Origin: Aquaspirillum sp. LM1
GTDB taxonomy: Bacteria > Pseudomonadota > Gammaproteobacteria > Burkholderiales > Aquaspirillaceae
DNA length: 64,000 bases
Direction: 5' to 3'
Assembly (NCBI RefSeq): GCF_002002905.1
Contig: NZ_CP019509.1
Span: 1,054,001-1,118,000 of the forward strand
The notes under the pieces were generated by a model. That model was not told where the DNA came from. It saw nothing but the letters and a program-made list of their open reading frames with translations, and made no database searches. The position numbers and the translations under genes are program-made. This document shows positions 53,197 to 61,971 of this stretch, piece by piece. Every line of letters starts with the position of its first letter. Within the stretch, counting starts at the first letter, position 1.

Positions 53197-53865
53197 TTAA
53201 CCCAACAGCGAGCCAATCTCGGCAATGCTGTCAATCACCCCGTCCGCCTGTAACGCCGCCACCGATTCGGTGTAACCGTAGCTGACGGCCAGCACTGGCG
53301 AGCCGTGGGCGCGGGCCGCCAGGATGTCGTTGCTGGAGTCACCCACCATCAACAGCTCGGCTGGGGCCACGCCAAACTGCCGGGCGGTATGCACCAGCGG
53401 TAGCGGGTCGGGTTTTTTGCTGGCCAGGCTGTCGCCGCCCAACACCAGACTGAAATAGTGACTCAACCCCAGCACCAGGAGCAGTGGCTGGGTGAACACC
53501 ATCGGCTTGTTGGTGACGCAGGCCAGCGGCAGGCCGCGCTCAGCCAGCGCGCTCAGCCCGTCGTGCACGCCGGGATACAGCTGGGTGCCAGTGCTCAGGG
53601 TGGCCAGGTAGTGCTGCTGAAACGCGGTGCGGGCGCGGGTTTGCAGCGGGGAATCGTCCACGCTGGCGTCTGGGTTGTCGAGGATGGTGCGCGCCATCAG
53701 CATGGCGGCACCGTCTCCCACAAAGCTGCGCACGCGGGCGTCGGCCAGCGCCGGCAGACCCAGCTCGGCGCGCACGGCATTGGCGGCGCGGCTCAGGTCG
53801 GGCAGGCTGTCCACCAGGGTGCCGTCCAGGTCAAAGGCGATGGCGCGAATCGGGGTAGCAAACAT
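53197..53865 (-). CDS. gph: phosphoglycolate phosphatase
   Basis: A 222-aa HAD-family phosphatase. Motif I FDLDGTLVDS near residue 11 carries the nucleophile Asp, motif II lies in the ACVTNK segment, and motif III/IV are SKKPDPLPL and MVGDSSNDILAA. It salvages 2-phosphoglycolate, for example from DNA repair. The ATG at 53863-53865 follows GGAG by 8 bases and is chosen over one 8 codons earlier. The family includes related sugar phosphatases, so substrate is likely but not certain. Confidence 0.9.
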   Translation of the reverse strand: MFATPIRAIAFDLDGTLVDSLPDLSRAANAVRAELGLPALADARVRSFVGDGAAMLMARTILDNPDASVDDSPLQTRARTAFQQHYLATLSTGTQLYPGVHDGLSALAERGLPLACVTNKPMVFTQPLLLVLGLSHYFSLVLGGDSLASKKPDPLPLVHTARQFGVAPAELLMVGDSSNDILAARAHGSPVLAVSYGYTESVAALQADGVIDSIAEIGSLLG

Positions 53866-54049
53866 GGGCGGAGCTCCAGAATCAGGCAAGGCTGCATGGT
53901 GCCTGTGTCTGTCCGACAGGGCAAGCCAGCGATGGACATACGCCGGATGCCGTGTCAGTGTGGTACAAACACCGCAATATGGTCAGACCACTGGGCCGCG
54001 CCCATGTTAAGATGACCCGCTTTGTTCTATACGTGAACATGACAGAGAT

Positions 54050-54088
54050 TAGGTGTTTTCACCTAGTTTCTGTGCTATCCGCTATAAT
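54050..54088 (+). promoter_or_regulatory. rhlE promoter with an overlapping inverted repeat
   Basis: A perfect TATAAT at 54083-54088 has no good -35 box. Instead TAGGTG-TTTT-CACCTA (54050-54065) occupies that place, which suggests regulated transcription. The predicted start near 54095 leaves a leader of about 170 bases. Confidence 0.45.
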
Positions 54089-54121
54089 CGCGAACCATTT
54101 CGCTTTTAGTGTATGGATGTT

Positions 54122-54199
54122 CGGGGTGCCAAAAGCCGCGCATGGTCTGGTCGTTTGGCGACCGGTCATGTTACGGATGGCTTATATCCACGCACCCCG
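54122..54199 (+). promoter_or_regulatory. structured 5' leader of rhlE
   Basis: CGGGGTGC (54122-54129) can pair with GCACCCCG (54192-54199), closing a large domain inside the leader. Long structured leaders are known for cold-induced helicase messages, and that role is inferred here. Confidence 0.4.
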
Positions 54200-54264
54200 G
54201 CAAGGTCCCCGCCCTAGTATTTGTCTTCCGCCTGCGTTATCCGCCGGCGGCTGGAGTTGTTTGC

Positions 54265-55623
54265 ATGCCTTTTTCCCGACTGGGGTTGTCCGACCCCATC
54301 GTCCGTGCCGTGGCCGAGCTTGGTTACACGGAACCCACTCCGATTCAGCTTCAGGCCATTCCGGCAGTGCTCAGCGGGGGTGACCTGCTGGCCGGCGCGC
54401 AAACCGGCACCGGCAAAACCGCCGGCTTTACCCTGCCGATCCTGCAGCGCCTGTCAACCACCGCCCCGGCCCAGCCCAATGCCCGTCCGGGGATTCGGGC
54501 GCTGATTCTGACCCCCACGCGTGAACTGGCCGCCCAGGTGGAAGAAAATGTGCGCGACTACTCGCGCCATTTGAAACTGACCTCAATGGTCATGTTTGGC
54601 GGCGTGGGCATGAACCCGCAGGTCGATCGCCTGAAAAAGCGGGTGGATATTCTGGTGGCCTGCCCGGGCCGGCTGCTCGACCATCTGTCGCAAGGCACCA
54701 TGGACCTGAACAGCGTGGAAATCCTGGTGCTGGATGAAGCCGACCGCATGCTGGACATGGGCTTTGTCCATGACATCAAGAAGGTGCTGGCCAAACTGCC
54801 GCCCAAACGGCAGAACCTGCTGTTTTCCGCCACGTTTTCTGATGAAATCCGCGCACTGGCCGACCGTCTGCTCGACCATCCGGCGCTGATTGAAGTGGCA
54901 CCGCGCAACGCCACCGCCGACCGTGTGCGCCAGCAAGTGTACCGGGTAGACCGCGAACGCAAGCGCGACCTGCTGTCGCACCTGATTCAAGAGCATAACT
55001 GGCAGCAGGTGCTGGTGTTTACCCGCACCAAGCACGGTGCCAACCGCCTGGCAGAAAAGCTGGAAAAAGACGGCATTCCGTCGGCAGCGATTCACGGCAA
55101 CAAAAGCCAGTCGGCGCGCACCAAGGCGCTGGCCGGTTTCAAGAGCGGCGAGCTGCAAGTGCTGGTGGCCACCGATATCGCCGCCCGTGGCATTGATATC
55201 AGCGAGCTGCCGCATGTGGTGAACTTCGAGCTGCCCAATGTGCCGGAAGACTATGTGCACCGGATTGGCCGCACCGGTCGCGCGGGTGCCGAAGGTGAAG
55301 CCATTTCGCTGGTCTGCGTCGATGAAAACAAGCTGCTGGTGGATATCGAGAAGCTGATTCGCCGTCCGCTGCCCAGCAGCCAGGTGCCGGGCTTTGAAGT
55401 AGACCCGCGCATCCAGGCCGAGCCTATTCCGAATGGCCGTAATGCCCCGCGTGGCGGCGGTGGTGGTGGCGGGCGTTCCGGTGGCGGTCAGCCGCGCAGT
55501 GGTGGCGGCCAGGGCAGTCACCACGGTGGTCCTGGCGCACCGCGCGCGCCGTCGGCCACCCCGCGTCCGGCTGGCCAGGGCCAGGCACGCACGCCGAAAA
55601 AGCCGACCTCACGTCATCATTGA
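54265..55623 (+). CDS. rhlE: DEAD-box RNA helicase, RhlE type
   Basis: A 452-aa ATP-dependent RNA helicase. The motifs are TPIQ (Q motif), [10 protein letters not shown] (Walker A), [28 protein letters not shown], then [11 protein letters not shown] and [10 protein letters not shown]. The C-terminal 70 residues are Gly/Arg/Pro/Ser-rich with a long Gly run, an RNA-binding tail usual in RhlE. The start at ATG 54265 ([16 protein letters not shown]) has GGAG 9 bases before it and matches the family start; the 52 open codons before it are leader. It is a paralogue of the helicase at 17428-18771, which has an Ala/Pro tail instead. Confidence 0.94.
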   Translation: MPFSRLGLSDPIVRAVAELGYTEPTPIQLQAIPAVLSGGDLLAGAQTGTGKTAGFTLPILQRLSTTAPAQPNARPGIRALILTPTRELAAQVEENVRDYSRHLKLTSMVMFGGVGMNPQVDRLKKRVDILVACPGRLLDHLSQGTMDLNSVEILVLDEADRMLDMGFVHDIKKVLAKLPPKRQNLLFSATFSDEIRALADRLLDHPALIEVAPRNATADRVRQQVYRVDRERKRDLLSHLIQEHNWQQVLVFTRTKHGANRLAEKLEKDGIPSAAIHGNKSQSARTKALAGFKSGELQVLVATDIAARGIDISELPHVVNFELPNVPEDYVHRIGRTGRAGAEGEAISLVCVDENKLLVDIEKLIRRPLPSSQVPGFEVDPRIQAEPIPNGRNAPRGGGGGGGRSGGGQPRSGGGQGSHHGGPGAPRAPSATPRPAGQGQARTPKKPTSRHH

Positions 55624-55662
55624 GCCAGGCCTGCGCTGGCGTGGCCAATGGCGCACCAGCGC

Positions 55663-55707
55663 AAAAAACCGGCAGCACCTGTTTTCCAGGTGTCTGCCGG
55701 TTTTTTT
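55663..55707. terminator. bidirectional terminator after rhlE
   Basis: A 12-base arm CCGGCAGCACCT pairs with AGGTGTCTGCCGG (one bulge), with AAAAAA before and TTTTTTT after. It fits both rhlE and the convergent RNase T2 gene. Confidence 0.85.
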
Positions 55708-55713
55708 ACGCCC

Positions 55714-56760
55714 TCAATGCGTCATCACGTCCACTTTCAGCGTGTTGCCACAATTGGACGAAAACCCTTCCTGACCAGCCTGCAACAATTCGCGCAAGGT
55801 AGCCTGCGGTGGAATATGTGCCGGCAGGTTCATGTAAATGTCCACCAGCATGCCATCCGGGGTGCAGATGAATTTCATCCGTTTGTGCGCCCCCTGGCCC
55901 AAGCCCTGGTCAATCACGTCGAACACATCCTGGGTGGGAATGCTGAAACCGCGATTGGCGCTCATGAACGGGCCGATTCCGGATTGATTGAATGCCTCGG
56001 TCAACTTGATTGCGGTGGCAAAATAACCGTCGGCATCCCATTCGGTCTGGCAAGTGCCATGCTTGAACCACTCGTGGCGCTGCAGGCAGGAGCCGGCTGC
56101 CGCACTGGGCATCACCTTTTTCAGCTGGTCCATGGTGGGCGGCGCAATGGCCGGCTCCGGGTAATCACAAAACGCCTTGGCCTGGGCTTGTGCGCTGCAA
56201 AAGCCATAATGCGTGCCACAGCTGCTCAGATTGGGCCACAAGCCATGCAGGGTGAAATTGCCTGCCGCCCATTCGCTCGGCGCGGCGCATTCCGGCTTGG
56301 TCTTGTGCGATTCACAAAATGCCGCCTGCCAGCTGACGGCAAACACATTGCCATCGGCCAGGCCGGGGGTGGTGCAACGGCTGGCGGTGCTGGGTGTGGC
56401 TGGGGTGGAGGGGGCCGGCGTGGCGGTAAGAATGCCCTTGCCACACTGCGCCGACACCCAGCGCCCGGACGGCTGCACATAGGGCAGCTGGATGCGGTAC
56501 CAGCCCGGTGTGCGGGCTGCGCTGGCGTCGATCACCGGATACGCCACCCCCGGCTGCAGCCGGGCCTGATCCGGATTACGCGCCCGCGTGCCCGCTTTGG
56601 GCTGGTTCAGCGTGGCCGCACAGGCCTGGGTGGCGCTGAAGCTGCCGGCATAGCCGCTGCCCGCCGCCAGCACCGGCTGGCCCATGCTGGCCAGCGCCAG
56701 GGTCAGGCCCGCCAGCAGCAGGCGCGAGGGGGAGAATCGATAAGACGGTATGGGGAACAT
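55714..56760 (-). CDS. ribonuclease T2 family protein, secreted
   Basis: A 348-aa secreted RNase. A signal peptide (cleavage near VLAA, residue about 33) leads to an N-terminal part of about 80 residues that looks like an SH3-type fold (GWYRIQLPY ... GRWVSAQCG). After a Pro/Thr/Ala linker comes the T2 domain with both catalytic motifs, CAS-I FTLHGLWPN and CAS-II HEWFKHGTC. The catalytic His, Glu and Lys are all present, and Cys residues suit periplasmic disulphides. It is longer than E. coli Rna because of the N-terminal part and linker. It would degrade RNA in the periplasm or outside. The ATG at 56758-56760 is the natural start. Confidence 0.9.
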   Translation of the reverse strand: MFPIPSYRFSPSRLLLAGLTLALASMGQPVLAAGSGYAGSFSATQACAATLNQPKAGTRARNPDQARLQPGVAYPVIDASAARTPGWYRIQLPYVQPSGRWVSAQCGKGILTATPAPSTPATPSTASRCTTPGLADGNVFAVSWQAAFCESHKTKPECAAPSEWAAGNFTLHGLWPNLSSCGTHYGFCSAQAQAKAFCDYPEPAIAPPTMDQLKKVMPSAAAGSCLQRHEWFKHGTCQTEWDADGYFATAIKLTEAFNQSGIGPFMSANRGFSIPTQDVFDVIDQGLGQGAHKRMKFICTPDGMLVDIYMNLPAHIPPQATLRELLQAGQEGFSSNCGNTLKVDVMTH

Positions 56761-56855
56761 GGTAAGACTCCAGGGTGCAGGGTGAAATCCGGATAATTGA
56801 CCATTCTCGTGGCATCATAACCCGTTTTGCATGCTGGCGTCGTTGCCGGCTAGCC

Positions 56856-57533
56856 TCAGCGTGAGACCGGCAGCACCCGCAAGCGGTAATCCACCGGTTT
56901 GCCTTCGCTACCTGCCCCATCACGGTACAGATACACCTTGATGGTGTAATCCCCATCATCAGGCAATTCGCCCAGCCAGCCACGGGTTTCCACGGGCTGA
57001 ATGGTTTTGCCATCCGGCTGGATCACCGAAAAATAAGCCAGCGCCACCTTGCCGGTCACTTCAATGCGCACCTTGGCCCCAGCCTTGGCGCTCAGCCGGT
57101 AACTGCGACTGGTGCTGCCACTCAGGCTGCCAGACAGTGTTTGCCCCAGGTTGATACGCAACGAGCCATCGCTGTTGGCCGGGCGAGGTTTGCTGACTGG
57201 CCGGGGCTTGGGCGCGGGTTTTTTGGCTTCAGCAGCTGGTGGCGTATCCAGGCTGGCAGGCTCAGTGGGCGAGGGCGCAGCTGCCGTAGGGGCAGCGGCT
57301 GGAGCGGGAGCGATAACGGGGGCAGCCGCGGCAGTCGGGCTGGCGTTGGCAGCGTCCTGCGTCGGGTTGGCGGTGACGGTCACCGGTGTGGCCGTGGCCG
57401 ATTTGACCGGCGCGGCGGCTGCGCCGCTGGGGCGCTGCAAGGGAATCACCTGCAGTGCCGGAGTGCTGTCCTGGGCCTGAGCGGTGGCGCTGGTCAGCGC
57501 GGCCAGTGCCATCAGCCAGAATGATTGGCGCAT
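56856..57533 (-). CDS. secreted Ala/Pro-rich protein with C-terminal beta domain
   Basis: A 225-aa exported protein of unknown function. A signal peptide (MRQSFWLMALAALTSATAQA) is followed by about 105 residues of Ala/Pro/Thr-rich, then Pro/Lys-rich linker. The C-terminal 90 residues form a beta domain (SRSYRLSAKAGAKVRIEVTG ... LPDDGDYTIKVYLYRDGAG ... YRLRVLPV). That domain has the pattern of PPC-like folds and of g-type lysozyme inhibitors (PliG). The similarity is by pattern only. AGGAG lies 9 bases before the ATG at 57531-57533. The linker is long enough to reach through peptidoglycan. Confidence 0.7.
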   Translation of the reverse strand: MRQSFWLMALAALTSATAQAQDSTPALQVIPLQRPSGAAAAPVKSATATPVTVTANPTQDAANASPTAAAAPVIAPAPAAAPTAAAPSPTEPASLDTPPAAEAKKPAPKPRPVSKPRPANSDGSLRINLGQTLSGSLSGSTSRSYRLSAKAGAKVRIEVTGKVALAYFSVIQPDGKTIQPVETRGWLGELPDDGDYTIKVYLYRDGAGSEGKPVDYRLRVLPVSR

Positions 57534-57638
57534 CGATACGTTCTCCTGTCGAGCCACGGTGGCGCGCTGGCCCTGCAGCCCTTGCTGTGTCGGATCATAG
57601 AGTGTACCTGTGCGACGGGGGGCATGAACAGACGCAAA

Positions 57639-57662
57639 CGCCCGGCTGCAGGCAGCCGGGCG
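57639..57662 (-). terminator. hairpin after the YjfB-like gene
   Basis: On the minus strand CGCCCGGCT and AGCCGGGCG close a 6-base loop followed by TTT, about 55 bases beyond the stop of the YjfB-like gene. Confidence 0.5.
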
Positions 57663-57717
57663 TCGGGCAATCCCACTCCTTCCTATTCAGCTCAGATGAG
57701 TGGGGGTGCTGAGTGGA

Positions 57718-57900
57718 TCAGGCGCGCACATCCACATTGGCACCCAGATGCAGCGGGTTGGACGCTGCCGGCGGGGTGGCCACCGAGTTCAGCAGGGTGG
57801 CAACTGATTGGGCTTGCAGATCTTGCGATTTTTTCAGCGCAAAGATGCTGGCGGCTTGATGGACTTCAGTCGGGGCAGAAGAAACGCTGGCGGGACTCAT
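57718..57900 (-). CDS. YjfB-like putative motility protein
   Basis: A 60-aa protein. The helical middle AASIFALKKSQDLQAQSVATLLNS and the end LGANVDVRA match the small YjfB family, which is annotated as putative motility proteins and ends in a G-x-N-I/V-D-V-x-A/L motif. GGAG precedes the ATG at 57898-57900 by 8 bases; a start 4 codons earlier is less likely. No sigma-28 site was found upstream. In other genomes these genes often lie near flagellar or type III secretion genes; here the nearest are kilobases away. Confidence 0.7.
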   Translation of the reverse strand: MSPASVSSAPTEVHQAASIFALKKSQDLQAQSVATLLNSVATPPAASNPLHLGANVDVRA

Positions 57901-58056
57901 GATGGACTCCAAAGTGTAGACACCTGCTCGACAAGAACAGGCTCAGGATGGATTGCACGCGCTTTTGCCAGAAAGTGCAATCGTAGAACTACCTAATTTG
58001 CAGAATTTTTGATGGCAATACCCACAGGGGTTTGTTTTTAATTGCACAGCATTAAT

Positions 58057-58072
58057 TCAAACGTTAGTTTGA
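58057..58072 (+). promoter_or_regulatory. PsrA-like operator overlapping the acbP promoter
   Basis: TCAAAC-GTTA-GTTTGA is a perfect 6-bp inverted repeat. It contains CAAAC-N4-GTTTG, the form of the PsrA site described in Pseudomonas (G/C-AAAC-N2-4-GTTT-G/C). It overlaps the -35 box, so it should act as a repressor site. Binding by a PsrA homologue is inferred. Confidence 0.5.
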
Positions 58073-58097
58073 CTGCATGCATTGACTACGCTACAGT
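58069..58097 (+). promoter_or_regulatory. sigma-70 promoter of the acyl-CoA-binding protein gene
   Basis: TTGACT, 17 bases, TACAGT. The start of transcription near 58104 would leave a leader of about 100 bases. Confidence 0.6.
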
Positions 58098-58204
58098 CAG
58101 GCTGCAGCCTCCCGGTCGCACCGGGCAGGTTATTATCAGGATACGCCTTTCGCTGGACAGTTATCGGCGACATGGCCACGCTATTTTCATCAGGAGAACA
58201 CGGC

Positions 58205-58468
58205 ATGAGCGAGCTGCAAACCCGTTTTGAACAAGCCCAGATTGATCTGAAATCACTGTCGGAACGTCCGGACAACGCCACCCTGCTGGAGCTGTACGCG
58301 CTGTACAAGCAAGCCACCGCCGGCGATGTCAGCGGCGAGCGTCCGGGCATGATGGACTTTATCAATCGTGCCAAATACGACGCCTGGGAACGGGTGCGCG
58401 GGCAATCCAGCCAGGCTGCGATGGAACGCTATCTGGACATTGCCAACCAGCAACTGGGCCGCAGCTGA
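58205..58468 (+). CDS. acyl-CoA-binding protein
   Basis: An 87-aa member of the ACBP family, a four-helix cytoplasmic protein that binds long-chain acyl-CoA. The core motif LYALYKQATAGDVSGERPG is present, as is the MDFINRAKYDAWERVRGQS segment with the Lys, Tyr and Trp that contact the ligand. The family is almost universal in eukaryotes but sporadic in bacteria, where Betaproteobacteria are among the carriers. AGGAG lies 8 bases before the ATG at 58205. The promoter overlaps a palindrome that looks like a fatty-acid-regulator site, which fits the function. Confidence 0.92.
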   Translation: MSELQTRFEQAQIDLKSLSERPDNATLLELYALYKQATAGDVSGERPGMMDFINRAKYDAWERVRGQSSQAAMERYLDIANQQLGRS

Positions 58469-58616
58469 TTGCCCGGCACGCGGGCATTGCGGCAGGGGGC
58501 CACGGGCTGGCACCCCGTGGCGGACACTTCAAGCCGGATGCAGTGGCGTTTGCGCTCAAGCGGCAAAATTGATGCCAATGTGCTTGTGTTGCGGATAAAG
58601 CTTTGCATCACCAGGG

Positions 58617-58642
58617 CTTGAAAAGCCCGCATTGCCCCACAA
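58617..58642 (+). promoter_or_regulatory. sigma-32 heat-shock promoter of clpB
   Basis: CTTGAAA, 11 bases, CCCCACAA is close to the RpoH consensus CTTGAAA-N11-16-CCCCATNT, 38 bases before the ATG at 58680. Confidence 0.85.
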
Positions 58643-58679
58643 ATACCGTCTTGACAAAACTTTCTGGAGGTGCAGAACC

Positions 58680-61259
58680 ATGCGTCAAGACAAACTGACT
58701 ACCAAATTCCAACAAGCCCTGGCCGACGCACAAAGCCTGGCCCTGAGCAACGACCACGCGTACATCGAACCGCAACACCTGCTGGCGGCCATGCTGGACG
58801 ATGCCGACTCTGGCATTGCCAGCCTGCTGGCCCGCGCCGGGGTCAATGCGCCGCGCCTGCGCCAGGCGCTGGCCGCCGCGCTGGAGCGCATGCCCAAGGT
58901 GCAGGGTACCGGGGGCGAGGTGAATGTCTCCCGCGACCTGCTCAACCTGCTCAATCTCACCGACAAGGCCGCCAGCAAACGCGGCGACCAATTCATTGCC
59001 TGCGAGCTGTTCTTGCTGGCGCTGGCCGAAGACAAGGGCGAAACCAGCCGGCTGCTGAAAGAGCAGGGCGGCAGCCTGCCGGCGCTGACGGCGGCAATCG
59101 ACGCCGTACGCGGCGGCGATACGGTGGGCAGCCAGGACGCCGAAGGCAAGCGCGAAGCCCTGAACAAATACACGCTGGACCTGACCGCTCGCGCCCGCGA
59201 AGGCAAGCTTGACCCGGTGATTGGCCGCGATGATGAAATTCGCCGCGCCATCCAGGTGCTGCAACGCCGCACCAAGAACAACCCGGTGCTGATTGGCGAG
59301 CCGGGGGTGGGCAAAACGGCGATTGTCGAAGGCCTGGCCCAGCGCATTGTCAATGGCGAAGTGCCGGAAAGCCTCAAGCACAAGAAGCTGCTGGTGCTGG
59401 ATCTGGCTGCGCTGCTGGCCGGGGCCAAATTCCGTGGCGAGTTTGAAGAGCGGCTGAAGGCGGTGCTCAACGAGCTGGCCAAGGATGAAGGCAACACCAT
59501 TGTGTTCATCGACGAAATCCACACCCTGGTGGGAGCCGGCAAGGCCGAAGGTGCGATGGACGCTGGCAATATGCTCAAGCCGGCGCTGGCGCGCGGCGAG
59601 CTGCACTGCCTGGGGGCCACCACGCTGGACGAGTACCGCAAGTACATCGAAAAGGACGCCGCGCTGGAGCGCCGCTTCCAGAAAGTGCAGGTCAGCGAAC
59701 CGAGCGTGGAAGACACCATCGCCATCCTGCGCGGCCTGCGTGAGAAGTATGAAATCCACCACGGAGTGGACATCACCGACCCGGCAATTGTCGCCGCCGC
59801 TGAACTGAGCCACCGCTATATCACCGACCGCTTTCTGCCGGACAAGGCCATCGACCTGATTGACGAAGCCGCCAGCCGGATCCGGATGGAAATCGACTCC
59901 AAGCCGGAGGCGATGGACAAGCAGGAACGCCGGCTGATCCAGCTCAAGATTGAACGCGAAGCCGTGCGCCGGGAAAAGGACGAAGCCTCGCAAAAGCGTC
60001 TGAGCCTGATTGAAGACGAAATCCGCCGTCTTGACCGGGAGTATTCCGACCTGGAAGAAATCTGGAAGGCCGAGAAAGCCGCCGTGCAGGGCGCACAAAC
60101 GATCAAGGAGCAGATCGACCGGCTGCGTACTGACATGGAAGACGCCACCCGCAAGGGCGACTGGCAAAAAGTTTCCGAACTGCAATATGGCACGCTGCCG
60201 CAACTGGAAGCCCAGCTCAAAGCCGCCGAAGCTGGAGAAAACCCGGCTGGCCAGAAAAGCAACCGCCTGCTGCGCACCCAGGTAGGTGCCGAGGAAATTG
60301 CCGAAGTGGTCAGCCGCGCCACCGGGATTCCGGTGTCCAAAATGTTGTCCGGCGAGCGCGAAAAGCTGCTGAAAATGGAAGATGTGCTGCACCAGCGGGT
60401 GATCGGCCAGGACGAAGCCGTGCGCGTGGTGGCCGATGCCATCCGCCGTTCGCGTTCCGGCCTGTCCGACCCGAACCGGCCCTATGGCTCCTTCCTGTTT
60501 CTCGGCCCGACCGGGGTGGGCAAGACCGAACTGTGCAAGACGCTGGCTGGCTTTTTGTTTGACAGCGAAGAACACATGATCCGCGTGGACATGTCGGAAT
60601 ATATGGAGAAGCATTCGGTGGCCCGGCTGATTGGCGCGCCACCGGGCTATGTGGGCTACGAGGAAGGCGGTTATCTCACCGAACAGGTGCGCCGCAAGCC
60701 GTATAGCGTGATCCTGCTTGATGAAGTGGAAAAAGCCCACCCGGACGTGTTCAACATTCTGTTGCAGGTGCTGGACGATGGCCGGCTGACCGATGGCCAG
60801 GGCCGCACGGTGGACTTCCGCAATACCGTGGTGGTGATGACCTCGAACATGGGCAGCCAGCTGATTCAGTCCATGGCCACCGACGACTACGAACTGGTCA
60901 AACTGGCGGTGATGGGCGAAGTGCGCACCCACTTCCGCCCGGAATTCATCAACCGGATTGACGAAGTGGTGGTGTTCCATGCGCTGGACAGCCAGCACAT
61001 TGCTTCGATTGCCCGCATCCAGCTCAAGCATCTGGAAAAACGTCTGGCGGCGATGGGGCTGCAGCTGGAGGTCAGCGACGCTGCACTGGCCTTGATCAGC
61101 GAAGCGGGTTTCGACCCGGTGTATGGTGCGCGTCCGCTCAAGCGGGCCATCCAGAGCGAAATCGAAAATCCGCTGGCCAAGTCGATTCTGGCTGGTCGTT
61201 ATGCGCCCAAGTCAGTCATTCGTATCGACGCCCAGCACAACAAGCTGGTGTTTGCCTGA
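58680..61259 (+). CDS. clpB: ATP-dependent chaperone ClpB
   Basis: ClpB, 859 aa, is the AAA+ disaggregase that works with DnaK to rescue aggregated proteins after heat stress. The N-terminal substrate domain (about 1-145) precedes AAA-1 with Walker A GEPGVGKT and Walker [15 protein letters not shown]. The coiled-coil middle domain (about 400-525, [17 protein letters not shown]) follows, then AAA-2 with [12 protein letters not shown] and [14 protein letters not shown]. The Arg-finger and sensor segments are intact and no ClpP-binding loop is present. GGAGG precedes the ATG at 58680. A sigma-32 promoter and a strong terminator frame it as a single-gene unit. Confidence 0.98.
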   Translation: MRQDKLTTKFQQALADAQSLALSNDHAYIEPQHLLAAMLDDADSGIASLLARAGVNAPRLRQALAAALERMPKVQGTGGEVNVSRDLLNLLNLTDKAASKRGDQFIACELFLLALAEDKGETSRLLKEQGGSLPALTAAIDAVRGGDTVGSQDAEGKREALNKYTLDLTARAREGKLDPVIGRDDEIRRAIQVLQRRTKNNPVLIGEPGVGKTAIVEGLAQRIVNGEVPESLKHKKLLVLDLAALLAGAKFRGEFEERLKAVLNELAKDEGNTIVFIDEIHTLVGAGKAEGAMDAGNMLKPALARGELHCLGATTLDEYRKYIEKDAALERRFQKVQVSEPSVEDTIAILRGLREKYEIHHGVDITDPAIVAAAELSHRYITDRFLPDKAIDLIDEAASRIRMEIDSKPEAMDKQERRLIQLKIEREAVRREKDEASQKRLSLIEDEIRRLDREYSDLEEIWKAEKAAVQGAQTIKEQIDRLRTDMEDATRKGDWQKVSELQYGTLPQLEAQLKAAEAGENPAGQKSNRLLRTQVGAEEIAEVVSRATGIPVSKMLSGEREKLLKMEDVLHQRVIGQDEAVRVVADAIRRSRSGLSDPNRPYGSFLFLGPTGVGKTELCKTLAGFLFDSEEHMIRVDMSEYMEKHSVARLIGAPPGYVGYEEGGYLTEQVRRKPYSVILLDEVEKAHPDVFNILLQVLDDGRLTDGQGRTVDFRNTVVVMTSNMGSQLIQSMATDDYELVKLAVMGEVRTHFRPEFINRIDEVVVFHALDSQHIASIARIQLKHLEKRLAAMGLQLEVSDAALALISEAGFDPVYGARPLKRAIQSEIENPLAKSILAGRYAPKSVIRIDAQHNKLVFA

Positions 61260-61283
61260 GTCAGCGATACGCCGCGCCGTGCA

Positions 61284-61311
61284 AGCCCTGCCAGTCTGGC
61301 AGGGCTTTTTT
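61284..61311 (+). terminator. clpB terminator
   Basis: AGCCCTGCCA and TGGCAGGGCT pair over a short loop and are followed by six T, 25 bases after the clpB stop. Confidence 0.9.
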
Positions 61312-61315
61312 CATC

Positions 61316-61432
61316 TTAGGGATACGCTGAACAAATCGTCATTCCCGCGAAGGCGGGAATCCAGGAGGTTGATTTTGCTGGGTTTTGCTTTTGGCAAACA
61401 CGATTTTTCTGAATAAATCAGCGTATCCTTAG
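61316..61432. mobile_element. IS5-like miniature element (copy with perfect ends, 109 bp)
   Basis: The element at 61320-61428 starts GGATACGCTGA and ends with its exact complement TCAGCGTATCC, with TTAG on both sides. It has the same 109-base length as the copy at 12 kb, and only here are the terminal repeats perfect. Confidence 0.8.
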
Positions 61433-61971
61433 GTGCGGCTGATGGCAGCGCCCACCGCGCGGCGGTGACGTTGACCTGCTGATATTGAATGCCATGATGT
61501 GAATGGATAATAGCATAATATGCTTGAAATTTATTTCACTGGAATATATTATCCGCAACTGTTGCGGTTAAGCTTGCGTTAAGCTTGGCTGATGATAGTA
61601 TGGAAATGTCCATCATCTGTTCAGACAAGAAAAGATGCAAAACCCGATAAAACAAAAAATTTCTTTAATTTTCAATGTTTTATGAATTCAAGTATATTAC
61701 TCCTGCACTGGATAAAGCCCATTTTCCATGTGTGGCTTTAATTGTCATGCTGCTGTCCGGCCTTGAGCGGAGCATTTCAACCGCCGCATTGGCTTAAGGG
61801 GCTGGCAGGGTGCACAAATTTCCGCCAGTTTCTGCTGTTGTGATAGCTCATGACATGGCAGTATACGTTGGGCTATAATACTAAACCTTTGTTCATTTAT
61901 TTGTCTGCTGGCGCGCCGGTTCAGCTTGTGCTGGCCAGTGGCTGCGCCGCACTGCCGGAAGCTGACTCCCG
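61433..61971. other. gene-free AT-rich region upstream of the chemoreceptor gene
   Basis: About 540 bases, markedly AT-rich between 61480 and 61740. Apart from the promoter at 61850-61879 it holds no gene or structured RNA that I can recognise, and no sigma-28 site. Confidence 0.55.
61850..61879 (+). promoter_or_regulatory. sigma-70 promoter of the chemoreceptor gene
   Basis: ATGACA, 18 bases, then a perfect TATAAT, about 95 bases before the ATG. Confidence 0.55.

Larger units (their letters stand above)
53866..54264. other. gene-free region and long leader upstream of rhlE
   Basis: About 400 bases. The promoter elements lie near 54050-54088, and 170 bases of probable untranslated leader follow. 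Short open frames in it do not look coding. Confidence 0.6.
57901..58204. other. divergent regulatory region before the acyl-CoA-binding protein gene
   Basis: About 300 bases. The AT-rich centre holds the promoter and palindrome described separately; the last 100 bases are untranslated leader with a CCCGGTCGCACCGGG hairpin near 58111. Nothing else is recognised. Confidence 0.55.

Noticed and set aside
58608-61031. An 807-codon open frame opposite clpB.
   Set aside because: Antisense shadow of a strongly conserved gene, and it would span the clpB promoter.
12006-61428. The small repeats as Neisseria Correia elements.
   Set aside because: Correia ends start TATAG and the interior differs. Here ends are GGATACGCTGA with TTAG/TTAA duplications, which fit an IS5-type element better.
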